Below are positions 1 through 9,242 of a stretch of DNA of 64,000 nucleotides, piece after piece. Origin of the DNA: Sphingomonas quercus (GTDB lineage Bacteria; Pseudomonadota; Alphaproteobacteria; Sphingomonadales; Sphingomonadaceae); contig NZ_JAHKRT010000011.1 of NCBI RefSeq assembly GCF_018863195.1, forward strand, positions 1-64,000, written 5' to 3'. Below the pieces are notes generated by a model, which was not told the DNA's origin, searched no databases, and saw only the letters and a list, made by a program, of their open reading frames with translations. Positions within the stretch are counted from its first letter, which is position 1; every line of letters begins with the position of its first letter. A program made the position numbers and the translations under genes.

Positions 1-2
1 AT

Positions 3-113
3 GCCCAGATCACCGGCGGCCTCGCCGTCTACGCCTCGGGCAACTACCTCGCCCGCTTCCACAATCGCGGACAGACCTACGGCGCCAAGATCGGCGCACG
101 GCTGGCCTGGTAG
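3..113 (+). CDS. C-terminal end of an outer-membrane autotransporter-type beta-barrel protein (partial)
   Basis: Only the last 36 codons are present; the gene begins before the window and stops with TAG at 111-113. The peptide alternates hydrophobic and polar residues (GGLAVYASGNYLARF) and ends GAKIGARLAW. A terminal aromatic residue after an alternating strand is the usual last beta-strand of an outer-membrane barrel and acts as the Bam recognition signal. Autotransporter barrels commonly end this way. The barrel-end reading is well supported; the passenger domain and substrate cannot be seen. Confidence 0.6.
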   Translation, partial: AQITGGLAVYASGNYLARFHNRGQTYGAKIGARLAW

Positions 114-296
114 GGCGGGCCGGCGGCGACAGGAAATTATTTTGATAGAAAAGGTCAAATAATACAATCCATTGTTGATTTGATTGATCTTGTTGTCAAT
201 CCGACCTGTTGGCAATTCTTGGTCGGGCGATCACCGGCAATCGTCAATCGATGCCCCGCTCAACCCCCACGGACCCCTGTTCGAGGAAGTATTGGC

Positions 297-914
297 ATGA
301 AAACATCGATAAAGTTCGCCGCCGTCATGGCTGGCCTGATGGGTCTGGCGAGTTCGGCCGGGGCGGTCACGCTCGTGCTGAACAGCACGCAGGCCGATCC
401 ATTGGGCACGCGCTACAATTATGGCGGCGTCTTCGCCATCGACAGCAATGGCGACACCGCCGAAGGGGTGCTTCCGGGCTCGACGTTCATCATCTACGAC
501 TTCGCCGGCTATGTCGACGGCACCGTCACCAGCGGCAATGCGAATGTCGCAGCGTCGGTCGAAGCACTCAGCAGCCTCTCCCTGCTGCCGCCGGGCATCG
601 TCGACGATCCAACTATCGCCAATCTGGTCTTCACCTGGATCGGAAGCCCGTTCACGCCCCCCGCCGACTACGTGTTTTCCGGCTATAGCGCGGTGTCGAC
701 CTATTCGGACATCGGCAATACTCTGGCCTTCGGATCGCAGACACTGAAGGTCAGCAACAACTCGCCGCTTTACACCGAAGGCTTCGTCGAGGGGCCGAGC
801 GGCTTTGCCAGCCCGGTGCCGGAGCCGGCAACATGGGCGATGATGGCGATGGGCTTCGGCATCATCGGCATCTCCATGCAATCCCGGCGGCGCCAGCGCA
901 TCGCCCAGATTTGA
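297..914 (+). CDS. PEP-CTERM sorting domain protein
   Basis: A 205-residue secreted protein. The ATG at 297 is preferred over upstream in-frame starts because it follows a GAGGAAG ribosome site (283-289) and opens a clean signal peptide (MKTSIKFAAVMAGLMGLASSAGA). The middle is a low-charge, Ser/Thr/Asn-rich beta-type sequence with no family I recognise. The C-terminus carries the exosortase signal: PVPEPATWAMMAMGFG, a hydrophobic helix, then an Arg-rich tail (SRRRQR). In this system the exosortase removes the tail and releases the protein to the surface or matrix. No exosortase gene lies in the window. A second PEP-CTERM protein is at 26728-27330. Confidence 0.85.
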   Translation: MKTSIKFAAVMAGLMGLASSAGAVTLVLNSTQADPLGTRYNYGGVFAIDSNGDTAEGVLPGSTFIIYDFAGYVDGTVTSGNANVAASVEALSSLSLLPPGIVDDPTIANLVFTWIGSPFTPPADYVFSGYSAVSTYSDIGNTLAFGSQTLKVSNNSPLYTEGFVEGPSGFASPVPEPATWAMMAMGFGIIGISMQSRRRQRIAQI

Positions 915-945
915 CCCGCCTCCTCCCCCTCGGGCGGGCCAAAGG

Positions 946-971
946 ACAGCCGGGCCAGCGGGCCCGGCTGT
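946..971. terminator. Hairpin between convergent genes
   Basis: An 11-bp perfect inverted repeat (946-956 with 961-971) around a 4-nt loop, followed on the plus strand by TTC. It sits between the PEP-CTERM gene (stop 914) and the M28 peptidase that ends at 993 on the other strand, so it probably ends transcription from both sides. Confidence 0.6.
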
Positions 972-992
972 TTCATCGTGCCGGCACCCGAC

Positions 993-3068
993 CTATTTCT
1001 TCTGCAGCGTCACCAGGCCCGCCGCTTCGCGCGCCTTGAGCGTCGCCATCAGCTCGGCCAGCGACAGCGGCGTGAACTCGCCCGACAGGAAGTCGCGCAT
1101 CTGCAGGATCGTCATGTTGCCGCGATCGACCAGGATCTGGAACTCGGCCATATATTCGTCCGGCAGATTGGGGCCCGGCGGCGGCGCCCGGCGCGCGCCG
1201 GGGGCGGGCACATTGGGGCCGCGCCTGACGATTATGGTGGCCGCCTCGCGTTCCTCGGCGGTCAGCGTCGGCTCGGCGGCGGGGACGCCGTGCTCGGCGC
1301 TCGCCAGCTGATAGGTCGCCTTGACCTCGGCGAGCAGCGCCTCGGCCCGCCTGTCGATCAACGGGGCGAAGGGGGCGACGCGCTTCCTGCCGGCGGCGGC
1401 ATCCGTCCACATCACCGCGGCGGAGCCGATCACCGCCTTCTCGATCTCCGCCTGATGGCGGATGGCGTTCTGCGCTTCCCGATAAGCGCGCGGAAGATCG
1501 GCCGGGGTGGCGTCGGCGATATAGCCGAGGCCCTTCTCCTGTGCCTCGCCCATGCGACTGGTGCCCCGCGCCAGATTCTCGGCCGCGACCCGCGTCGCCA
1601 GCTCGTCGGTGCCGGTCGCCAGCGCCACCAGCCCGCCCAGCGTCACCACGGCGGCGCGCTTATACTGGGTCGGATCTTGCTTGTCGGGCGTGTCGTCGGA
1701 CGAGTGATACCACATGTCCGGCCACGTATTGTAGATGATCGACGGTATCCCGTGCTGCATATAGGTGACATGATCCGACGAGCCATAATGCTTGTCGACC
1801 GTGATGTAGAAAGCATCCTTCGAACCATGCACCGATTCAACCGGCTGTGCTGCCGCATAGCCGTTGATCGAGCGACGGAACCGCACCCGCTCACGGGTGA
1901 TGTCGGCGACATATTCGAGCATGCTCTGGCCGACGTCGTTCAGATAGGAGGGGAAGGTATCGGGCGTGCGGTGCATCAGCCAGGTGGCGCGGCTGGCGGT
2001 GAGCCTGATGCCCTCCATGTCGAAGTTCAGGTTCCCGATCATTGCCTTGGCTTTGTCGGGATGCTTGTTCAGATATTCGTTGGTGCCCGAGATTTCCTGC
2101 ACGAACTGGAAGTTGATCGTCCGCTTCGGCGGCGGCAACTTGCCTTCCTTGACCAGCTTCATATAGGCGCGACCAACCTCGAGGATCAGCGCGCAGCCGG
2201 AATTGTCGTCATTGGCGCCCTGCTTGATGACCCCTTCGAACAGATGGCAGCTGATGCCGACTTCCTGCTTCGTCGAGCCGTCGCCGAGGATCTCGGCATG
2301 GACATATTCGCTGCGGCCGGACACTTCCGTGCTCTTCGTCACCGAGCGGATGGTGAGCTTCTCGCCGCGCGCCATCAGCGCCTCGAGATAGCCGCGCGTC
2401 TCGGGCGTCAGCGACCATGCCACCGTGCCGGGTCTGGCCGTCACCGTCGAGGAGACGATGCTGCGCGGATAGTCGATCGCCCGCTGCGGACCCATCGTCG
2501 ACAGGCCGAGCACGCCCAGCGCGCCCCGCTCGACGGCGAGATTATAAATCTGCGCGGTCGTGCCGGAGGTGAGCACGAACTTGCCCTTCACATCCTTGCC
2601 GGCGAAATCCTCCGCCCTTCCCGCCCCGACATCGACGAGCTCGCCGGACAGATCGCCATTGGCGTTGAGCGAGACGAGACTCAGCGGGATGTCGTGGATG
2701 TCGAACAGCTTGATGCTCTTCGGCGTGGTCAGCCACAGCTCGCCGACCGTCGGCTGAAAGGCCCGGGCCTCGTCGTTGAATGTCGACACGCTGACATTGG
2801 CGAAGCCATATTCCCTCGCGAAATCGACGATGACCTGCGTCTCGCGGAAATTCCTGTCATAGTCGCCGGGCAGCCGCACCCGCTGATAAGGGACCAGCTC
2901 CAGCACGTGCTGCATCGCGCGATCGCCGGACACCTCGTTGATGATCGAGGTCATCTGCGTCTGGCTGAGCAGGGTGCGATCCTCCCGCTCCTGCGCGAAC
3001 ACCGATGTCGAGGCGACCAGCGCCAGGACGAAGCCGACCCGGCCGGCCCGCTTGAATTGCATCACCAT
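993..3068 (-). CDS. Secreted M28-family zinc peptidase
   Basis: A 691-residue protein with signal peptide (MVMQFKRAGRVGFVLALVASTSVFAQ). The start at 3068 follows an AAGGGGGG ribosome site; a second ATG at 3062 is also possible. The five co-catalytic zinc ligands of M28 exopeptidases can be matched in order: His in SCHLF (about residue 273), Asp in GANDDNSG (about 285), Glu in FVQEISG (about 322), Asp in NFDMEG (about 348) and His in WYHSSDD (about 452). A protease-associated-type insert probably lies before the catalytic part. About 200 residues follow the catalytic domain, including a Pro/Arg-rich stretch, without a domain I recognise. It likely acts in the periplasm or outside the cell as an aminopeptidase. 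It is transcribed alone. Confidence 0.88.
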   Translation of the reverse strand: MVMQFKRAGRVGFVLALVASTSVFAQEREDRTLLSQTQMTSIINEVSGDRAMQHVLELVPYQRVRLPGDYDRNFRETQVIVDFAREYGFANVSVSTFNDEARAFQPTVGELWLTTPKSIKLFDIHDIPLSLVSLNANGDLSGELVDVGAGRAEDFAGKDVKGKFVLTSGTTAQIYNLAVERGALGVLGLSTMGPQRAIDYPRSIVSSTVTARPGTVAWSLTPETRGYLEALMARGEKLTIRSVTKSTEVSGRSEYVHAEILGDGSTKQEVGISCHLFEGVIKQGANDDNSGCALILEVGRAYMKLVKEGKLPPPKRTINFQFVQEISGTNEYLNKHPDKAKAMIGNLNFDMEGIRLTASRATWLMHRTPDTFPSYLNDVGQSMLEYVADITRERVRFRRSINGYAAAQPVESVHGSKDAFYITVDKHYGSSDHVTYMQHGIPSIIYNTWPDMWYHSSDDTPDKQDPTQYKRAAVVTLGGLVALATGTDELATRVAAENLARGTSRMGEAQEKGLGYIADATPADLPRAYREAQNAIRHQAEIEKAVIGSAAVMWTDAAAGRKRVAPFAPLIDRRAEALLAEVKATYQLASAEHGVPAAEPTLTAEEREAATIIVRRGPNVPAPGARRAPPPGPNLPDEYMAEFQILVDRGNMTILQMRDFLSGEFTPLSLAELMATLKAREAAGLVTLQKK

Positions 3069-3485
3069 TCCCCCCTTCCGGCACCGGAGCCCGAACGCCC
3101 CGCACGGCTGATCCCTGCCAATATCGAGGCCACGATCGGACAACAAGCCCGATTGCATGCATATGGCGGCCCCAGCGCTGCGGCGAAGTTGATCAAGTTG
3201 ACAATTGCGGGCGCCTGATCTCGCGGCAGGATCGCGCCCCGATCGAGCGCGGCGATCCGGCACCCCCGGTCGGCGGGCGAGGCGGATCATCCGTCCTGCG
3301 TGACAGGCGCGATCCTGCAAGGGGAGTCGGCTCCGCGGCGCTCCAGGCGGCAACGGGCGCAAAAAAATCCGGGGAAGCCAGTGGCTTGCCCCGGACAAGG
3401 TTCGGCTCGGGAGAGGGGGTGAGCCGTTTGACAGTCGGGCCGGGCGGCGCACCGCCGCCGGCCCTGATTTCGGAAACTGGATCGT
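3069..3485. other. Intergenic region, 417 nt, no gene seen
   Basis: This is the gap between the start of the M28 peptidase and the end of the LuxR-type gene, both on the minus strand. It must hold the peptidase promoter. I see a GC-rich interrupted hairpin at 3437-3464 (GGGCCGG pairing with CCGGCCC, with inner CGGCG/CGCCG) just downstream of the LuxR stop, a plausible terminator. A short AT-rich patch with TTGATCAA lies near 3189-3205. No convincing coding sequence. Confidence 0.5.
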
Positions 3486-3761
3486 TCAGGACTGATGGGC
3501 GGAGGAACCCCAGCCGATCGCCTGCGCGGCGATCGCCACCTGGGTGCGGTTGCGTACCTTCAGCTTGCGCATCAGCGCCGTCATGTGCGCCTTCACCGTC
3601 GCTTCGGCGATGCCGAGATCGAAGGCGATCTGCTTGTTGGGAAGGCCGGAATAGACGCCCTTCATGACCTTGAGCTGCGTCGGAGTGAGCCGGATCATCT
3701 GATTGTCCAGCTCGTCGACCGGCGCGACGTCCATCGCGAAATCCCGCTGCTTCATGATCAT
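3486..3761 (-). CDS. LuxR-type HTH single-domain regulator
   Basis: A 91-residue protein that is almost only a GerE/LuxR DNA-binding domain. LTPTQLKVMKGVYSGLPNKQ begins the helix bundle, followed by IAEATVKAHMTALMRKL, the recognition helix typical of NarL/LuxR proteins. There is no receiver or autoinducer domain, so activity is not controlled by phosphorylation within this chain. Starts at 3761 or 3755 (two ATGs in M-I-M-K) give the compact protein; a longer in-frame reading to 3845 adds a poorly supported N-terminus. No clear ribosome site. Target genes are unknown. Its 5' end faces the GntP gene across 3762-4054. Confidence 0.8.
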   Translation of the reverse strand: MIMKQRDFAMDVAPVDELDNQMIRLTPTQLKVMKGVYSGLPNKQIAFDLGIAEATVKAHMTALMRKLKVRNRTQVAIAAQAIGWGSSAHQS

Positions 3762-3913
3762 AACCTGGCATCCCCGAACGCTTCCGGCGACCCCGGCGCA
3801 CGCGACAGCGGACGCCGGAAACCATTCCGGTGCACTACTTGGCATAAAGCCATCCGCTCCGGTTTGCGCTGCGCGGCGACTCCCGGAATCAGTTGGACAG
3901 GTTCACGCTAAGT

Positions 3914-3940
3914 CCATACAATTTGACAGTCAACCATACA
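3914..3940. promoter_or_regulatory. Probable operator ahead of the gluconate-type permease
   Basis: Two CCATACA direct repeats (3914-3920 and 3934-3940) are 20 bp apart, two helical turns. They flank a perfect 11-bp dyad TTGACAGTCAA (3923-3933). It lies about 115 nt before the GntP start. It could be the binding site of the FadR-type regulator encoded two genes on; this is an inference from position and symmetry. Confidence 0.4.
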
Positions 3941-4054
3941 TTTTTGCTGACGGCCTCCGGCAAGCTGTCCTACAGATAATCCGACAGAGGCGGGCCGTCG
4001 AGAGCGGCACCGGAACCGGGAGGGAATGATGGAAGCGGCACGAGGCGGAGCCCT

Positions 4055-5401
4055 ATGACGCCTGAGGATATTCGGCTGATCCTGTCGGCGCTGCTTGGCA
4101 TCGGAGTTACCATCTGGTTGATCGTGAAGGGGAAATTGCATCCCTTCATCGCACTGCTGTGCGGTGCCTTCCTTGTCGGGCTGGCCGCCGGCCTGTCCGC
4201 CGAGGACACCGCCAAGGCCGTGCAGAAGGGCGTTGGCGACATTCTCGGCGGCACCGGTCTGGTAGTCGCGCTCGGCCTTTCGCTCGGCGCGATGCTGCAG
4301 TTGTCTAACGGCGCCTCGTCGATCGCCCGCGCCGGGCTTGGCCTGACTGGTCCAACAGGTGCGCCCTGGGCGAGCCTGCTCGTTGCGATGATGGTCGGCC
4401 TGCCGCTCTTCTTCGAAACCGGTCTGGTGCTGCTGCTGCCGATCGTTGCCGCCGCTGCTGCCAGCCTGCCGGCGGGGCCGGGGCGGGACGCTGCCAGCCT
4501 GCGCCTGATGCTGCCGGCGCTGGCCGGCCTTTCCGTGGTGCATGCGTTGGTGCCGCCGCATCCCGGACCGCTGCTCGCCGTCAACGCGCTCGGCGCCGAT
4601 CTCGGCCGGACGATCCTCTATGGCCTGATCGTCGCCATTCCCACCGCCATCGTCGCCGGCCCCCTGCTTTCGCGCTTCACGTCGCGCGGCGTGCGGCTCG
4701 ACCAGCCGGTGCTCGAGCCGCAACTGGTGCTGCCGGGCGAGCCGTCCCGCCTCGCCTCGCTGACGGTGATCCTGATGCCGGTGGTGCTGATCGCCATGGG
4801 TCAGGTCCATACCCTGCTGCCCACCGAGATGTCGGGCGGGCTGGGCTGGCTGGCGGTGGCGAGCAACCCGGTGCTGGCGCTGTTGCTAACCAATCTGGTC
4901 GCGCTGCCCCTGCTGTTCGGCGGGCGCATCCGCGACGCCGCGGTGCAGGGCGCGATCTGGTCCGAGACGATGAAGCCGGCCGGCGCGATCCTGCTCGCGA
5001 TCGGCGCCGGCGGCGCGCTGAAGCAGGTGCTGGTCGGCGCCGGCCTGTCGGAACTGCTGGCCCGCCTTGCCTCGTCCGGCGCGGTGTCGCCGATCCTGCT
5101 TTCCTGGCTGATCGCGGTCGGCATCCGCCTCGCCACCGGGTCCGCCACCGTCGCCACCATCACCACCGCCGGCATCGTGCCGGCGCTGGTTCAGGCCACC
5201 GGCACCTCGCCGGAATGGACGGTGCTGGCGATCGGCGCGGGATCGGTGTTTTTCTCCCATGTCAACGATCCGGGCTTCTGGCTGGTGAAGAGCTATATCG
5301 GCACCAGCACCGCCGACACGTTCCGCACCTGGTCGGTGCTGGAGACGGCGATCTCGGTGGTCGGCCTCCTCTGCATCCTCATGGCGAGCGCCGTGCTGTG
5401 A
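4055..5401 (+). CDS. GntP-family gluconate:H+ symporter
   Basis: A 448-residue inner-membrane protein with about 12-14 hydrophobic segments. The N-terminus (ALLGIGVTIWLIVKGKLHPFIALL) and the GLVVALGLSLGAMLQLSNGA and GLPLFFETGLVLLLP stretches are typical of the GntP/GntT gluconate permeases. The family imports gluconate or related sugar acids with protons. The length matches the family (about 440-450). The stop codon overlaps the start of the GntR regulator by 4 nt, so the two are co-transcribed and the regulator probably responds to the imported acid. The exact substrate cannot be read from sequence. Confidence 0.9.
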   Translation: MTPEDIRLILSALLGIGVTIWLIVKGKLHPFIALLCGAFLVGLAAGLSAEDTAKAVQKGVGDILGGTGLVVALGLSLGAMLQLSNGASSIARAGLGLTGPTGAPWASLLVAMMVGLPLFFETGLVLLLPIVAAAAASLPAGPGRDAASLRLMLPALAGLSVVHALVPPHPGPLLAVNALGADLGRTILYGLIVAIPTAIVAGPLLSRFTSRGVRLDQPVLEPQLVLPGEPSRLASLTVILMPVVLIAMGQVHTLLPTEMSGGLGWLAVASNPVLALLLTNLVALPLLFGGRIRDAAVQGAIWSETMKPAGAILLAIGAGGALKQVLVGAGLSELLARLASSGAVSPILLSWLIAVGIRLATGSATVATITTAGIVPALVQATGTSPEWTVLAIGAGSVFFSHVNDPGFWLVKSYIGTSTADTFRTWSVLETAISVVGLLCILMASAVL

Positions 5402-6075
5402 GCGAGGAACGTCTGGCCGATCGGGCCTATTCCGGCATCGTCGAGATCATCAACGCCGGCGAGCTCGGCATCGGCGATCGCCTGCCGTCGGAGACGCGGC
5501 TTGCCGAGATGTTCGGCATGTCCCGCACGGTGGTGCGCGAGGCGCTGGTCCGCCTCGCCTCGGACGGCATCACCGAGGCGCGACGCGGCGCCGGCTCCTT
5601 CGTGATGCGTCGGCCCTCGGCGCGGCTGGTGACGCACATGCCGATGTCCGAAATGTCGGCGACGCTCGGCAATTATGAGGTGCGCTTCGTCGTCGAGGCC
5701 GAGGCAGCGCGCCTCGCCGCGCAGCGCCGCTCCAGCGAGCAACTGGCCGAGATCGAGCGGCGGCTGCGCGTGCTGGTGGCCGCCCTCAGCTCCAACGAGC
5801 CGGCCCATGACGAGGACATGGCGCTTCACCGCGCCATCGCCGAGGGTACCGCCAACCCCGCCTTCGTCGCCGCCTTTGATCACATGCATGTGGAGATGGA
5901 GCGGATCATGCGCGCCGGCATCGACATCTCCCGCTCGCGCCCGCCCGAGGCGATCGGCGCGATGCTGTCCGAGCATGAGATGATCGTCGAGGCGATCCGC
6001 GCCCAGGACGGCGACGGCGCCGCGCTGGCGATGCGCTGGCACCTGTCCCAGGGCCGCAAACGGCTGATGCCGTGA
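5398..6075 (+). CDS. FadR-type GntR transcriptional regulator
   Basis: A 225-residue regulator. The start is the GTG at 5398, whose GTGA overlaps the permease stop, giving tight translational coupling. The N-terminal winged HTH reads LPSETRLAEMFGMSRTVVREAL then GAGSFV. From about residue 90 to the end is an all-helical FCD ligand-binding domain (EVRFVVEAEAARLAA, DEDMALHRAIAEGTANP, SEHEMIVEAIRAQD). The Asp and His residues there are the usual metal/ligand contacts. FCD proteins usually repress sugar-acid or carboxylate genes and release DNA on ligand binding. It likely controls the permease and the beta-helix protein beside it. Confidence 0.9.
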   Translation: MSEERLADRAYSGIVEIINAGELGIGDRLPSETRLAEMFGMSRTVVREALVRLASDGITEARRGAGSFVMRRPSARLVTHMPMSEMSATLGNYEVRFVVEAEAARLAAQRRSSEQLAEIERRLRVLVAALSSNEPAHDEDMALHRAIAEGTANPAFVAAFDHMHVEMERIMRAGIDISRSRPPEAIGAMLSEHEMIVEAIRAQDGDGAALAMRWHLSQGRKRLMP

Positions 6076-6158
6076 ATGCTTACGACCTAGGTCGAGGGTC
6101 ATCACCGGACGCCAGTCCGATATCGACCACCCAAATCAAACCACAAAGCCAGGGGATT

Positions 6159-9100
6159 ATGATGAAGGCGAACCTCACTTCGATGGCGTGGCTGATGTGC
6201 GGCGCGGCCGTGCTCGCCTCGCCCGCCACGGCGGCGACGCCCGCATCCACCTCGGTTTTCGTGCAGCAGCCGCAGGACGGCATCGGCGTCGTCGTCGATG
6301 CGCCGAAGGACGGGCGCGGCGATGCCGGGCCTGCGATCCAGGCGGCGATCGATCGTGCCTATGCCCAGGGCAAGAACCAGGGCATCGTCTTCCTCCCCGC
6401 CGGCCGCTATCGGATCAGCAAGACGCTGTACATCTGGCCGGCGGTGCGTGTGTTCGGCGTCGGCAAGACGCGGCCCGTGATCGTGCTCGGCGACAACACG
6501 CCCGGCTTCGACAAGGGCGTGAAGAACATGGTGATCTTCGCCGGCGGCAACCCGACCAGCGCCGGCGACGCGCCGCGCCGCGTGCCCTTCCCGCCGCCCG
6601 GCAGCGTGCCGTTCAACGAGAAGATCGCCGATGCCAATCCGGGCACCTTCTATCCGGCGATCAGCAATGTCGATTTCGAGATCGGCAAGGGCAATCCGGC
6701 CGCCACTGCGATCCGCTTCCACGCCGCGCAGCACGCCTATCTCAGCCATATCGATTTTCACATCGGCTCGGGCCTTGCCGGCATCTATCATGTCGCCAAC
6801 GAGGCGGAGGACCTGCGCTTCTTCGGGGGCCGCTATGGCATCCTCGCCGAGAAGCCGTCGCCGGCCTGGCAGTTCACGTTGATCGATTCGGTGTTCGAGG
6901 GCCAGCGCGAAGCGGCGATCCGCGAGCATGAGGCCAGCCTTACCCTCATCAACACCCGCATCCGCAACGTGCCGGTCGGCATCGACATCGACGAAGGCTA
7001 TTCGGACTGGCTGTGGGGCAAGAACGTGCGCTTCGAGAATGTCTCGAAGGCCGCCGTCGTCATCTCCAACGAGAACAACCCCTATACCCAGATCGGTTTC
7101 GAGAATGCGCTGGCGACGGCGACGCCGACCTTCGCCCGCTTCCGCGAGAGCGGCAAGACGGTCGCCGGCGCCGGCAAGGCCTATCGCATGAAAGCGTTCA
7201 ACTACGGCATGTTCGTGCCGAGCCTCGGCGCCACCGGCAAATATGACATGAAGGTGGATGCGCAGGCGCTCTCCGCCCTGCCCGCCCCCGGGCCTCGCGC
7301 GGTGCGGCTGCTGCCGGCGACGTCCGAGTGGGTCAACGTCAAGACGCTCGGCGTGGTCGGCGACGACAAGGCCGACGACACCGCCGCCATCCAGAAGGCG
7401 ATCGACACCCATAAGGTGCTCTATTTCCCGAGCGGGCATTACCGCGTCACCGACACGCTGAAGCTGAAGCCGGACACGGTGCTGATCGGCCTCCATCCGG
7501 GCATGACCTGGCTCAGCCTGCCGGACAAGACGCCCGGCTTCGCCGGCGTCGGCGCGCCCAAGGCGCTGGTCGAAAGCGCCAAGGGGGGCGACGCGATCGT
7601 TTCCGGCCTCGGCCTCTTTACCGGCGGCATCAATCCGCGCGCCACCGGGCTGCTGTGGAAGGCCGGCGAGAATTCGCTCGTCCAGGACGTCAAATTCCAG
7701 GGCGGCCACGGCACCATCCTGCCGGACGGCACGCGCATGAACCCTTATGACGCCACGCGCATGGCCGACCCCGATCCGGCCAAGCGCTGGGCCGGCCAAT
7801 ATCCCAGCCTGTGGGTGACCGACGGCGGCGGCGGCACCTTCACCAATGTGTGGACGGTGGACACCTATGCCCAGTCCGGCCTCTACGTGTCGGACACGAA
7901 AACGCCCGGCCATGTCTACCAGATGTCGGCCGAGCATCACGGGCCGGTGGAGATCGCCTTCAACCGCGTCGAGAATTGGGAACTGCTCGCGCCGCAGACC
8001 GAGGAGGAGGCCGGCGAGAGCCAGGACGCGGTGTCGCTGGAGATCCGCAACTCCAGCAACATCCTCGTCGCCAATTACCACGCCTATCGCGTCACCCGCA
8101 CCTTCAAGCCGGTGCGCTCGGCGGTGCGGCTGTTCAATTCGGGCGATATCCGCTTCCGCAACATGCATGTGAACGGCGAGAGCGGCGTCGGCATGTGCGA
8201 CGAGAATGGCTGCACCACCTATCTGCGCCTCTCCAAATTCCCTTATGAGAACGCCATTCATGACCTGACCAGCAAGCTGGAGGTGCGCGAGCGCGAGTTC
8301 GCGGTGCTCGACATTCCGCCGCTCGCCACGCCCGCCCCGGTCGTCACCGCCGATGCCGCGGCGGTGCTGGCGCCGGGCGCGAAGGTCGAGAAACTGGAGG
8401 GCGATTTCTATTCGGTCTCCGGCGGCGCGGTCGACGCCAACGGCAAGCTCTACTTCGTCGATCACCGCAAGCAGACCATCTATGGCTGGTCGAAGGACGA
8501 AGGCCTGTCGGTCGAGCGCGACAACGCCACCGATCCGGTGAGCCTCGCGGTCGACAAGTCCGGCAATCTGCTCGTCCTCTCCAGCCTCGGCCGCAACGGC
8601 ACCGTCTATTCCTTCAAGCCCGGCTCGCCCGAAACCGAGATGACGCTGATCCAGCCGACGCCGGTCGGCCAGCATGCCGGAGCGGCAACGGTGCTGCCGC
8701 TCAATTTCTGGAACAATGGCGAGTTCAAGGATCAGGTCGATCCGGAAACCTATCGCTTCACGACGCTCGCCGAGATGTTCGCCCGCGACATCGCCGTCCC
8801 GCGCCCGACCGAATATGTCTCGCCGGACGGCAGCATCGCGCTGCCGGCCTATCGGGTGATCCAGCAGGGGCCGCCGGATCATCGCGGCCTGCGCTTCTCC
8901 GATTCGCTCGACACTTACGGCTTCACCCTCGCCCAGCCGGGCCAGCGCGTGTTCGTCAGCAACAATTCGGAGAGCAAGGTCTATAGCGGCCTGCTCGGTG
9001 CCGGCGGGGCGATCACGGACCTCAAGATGTTCGCCAATCGCGGCGGCGAAAGCCTTGCCGTGGACGACGCCGGCAATGTCTACGTCGCCAACGGCCAGGT

Positions 9101-9242
9101 CTTCGTCTACGACCCCCAGGGCAAGGAGATCGGCCGCATCGATACGCCGGAGCGCCCGCTCCAGCTGCTGATCGGCGGCAAGGACCGCAAGACGCTGTTC
9201 ATCCTCTCCCACCACTCGTTGCACGGCGTCGCGCTCAAATAG
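6159..9242 (+). CDS. Secreted tandem beta-helix (pectate-lyase-3/GH55-like) protein with C-terminal gluconolactonase-like propeller
   Basis: A 1027-residue protein. The ATG at 6159 follows AGGGG (6151-6155) and opens a signal peptide ending about SPATAA. Residues about 45-400 form one right-handed beta-helix unit (GRGDAGPAIQAAIDRA, GIVFLPAGRYRISKTLYI). Residues about 420-740 form a second (DDKADDTAAIQKAIDTHKVL, YFPSGHYRVTDTL). Two such Pectate_lyase_3-like units in one chain resemble the GH55 beta-1,3-glucanase architecture. Residues about 750-1027 look like an SMP-30/gluconolactonase-type propeller (AVDKSGNLLVLSS, SLAVDDAGNVYVANGQVFVY). It sits 83 nt after the GntR gene, next to a gluconate permease, suggesting release and oxidation-product uptake from a glycan. 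The catalytic class is not established. Confidence 0.8.
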   Translation: MMKANLTSMAWLMCGAAVLASPATAATPASTSVFVQQPQDGIGVVVDAPKDGRGDAGPAIQAAIDRAYAQGKNQGIVFLPAGRYRISKTLYIWPAVRVFGVGKTRPVIVLGDNTPGFDKGVKNMVIFAGGNPTSAGDAPRRVPFPPPGSVPFNEKIADANPGTFYPAISNVDFEIGKGNPAATAIRFHAAQHAYLSHIDFHIGSGLAGIYHVANEAEDLRFFGGRYGILAEKPSPAWQFTLIDSVFEGQREAAIREHEASLTLINTRIRNVPVGIDIDEGYSDWLWGKNVRFENVSKAAVVISNENNPYTQIGFENALATATPTFARFRESGKTVAGAGKAYRMKAFNYGMFVPSLGATGKYDMKVDAQALSALPAPGPRAVRLLPATSEWVNVKTLGVVGDDKADDTAAIQKAIDTHKVLYFPSGHYRVTDTLKLKPDTVLIGLHPGMTWLSLPDKTPGFAGVGAPKALVESAKGGDAIVSGLGLFTGGINPRATGLLWKAGENSLVQDVKFQGGHGTILPDGTRMNPYDATRMADPDPAKRWAGQYPSLWVTDGGGGTFTNVWTVDTYAQSGLYVSDTKTPGHVYQMSAEHHGPVEIAFNRVENWELLAPQTEEEAGESQDAVSLEIRNSSNILVANYHAYRVTRTFKPVRSAVRLFNSGDIRFRNMHVNGESGVGMCDENGCTTYLRLSKFPYENAIHDLTSKLEVREREFAVLDIPPLATPAPVVTADAAAVLAPGAKVEKLEGDFYSVSGGAVDANGKLYFVDHRKQTIYGWSKDEGLSVERDNATDPVSLAVDKSGNLLVLSSLGRNGTVYSFKPGSPETEMTLIQPTPVGQHAGAATVLPLNFWNNGEFKDQVDPETYRFTTLAEMFARDIAVPRPTEYVSPDGSIALPAYRVIQQGPPDHRGLRFSDSLDTYGFTLAQPGQRVFVSNNSESKVYSGLLGAGGAITDLKMFANRGGESLAVDDAGNVYVANGQVFVYDPQGKEIGRIDTPERPLQLLIGGKDRKTLFILSHHSLHGVALK

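Noticed and set aside
208-225. A TTGGCAATTCTTGGTC stretch before the first PEP-CTERM gene as a sigma-54 promoter
   Set aside because: TGGCA matches but the -12 TTGC element is not at the right spacing.
978-3218. A 746-codon open frame antisense to the M28 peptidase
   Set aside because: Arg/His-rich translation without family features; the minus-strand M28 gene explains the region.
5215-5397. A longer N-terminus for the GntR regulator
   Set aside because: The extra codons lie inside the permease gene in another frame and do not look like a GntR protein; the GTGA overlap start is better.
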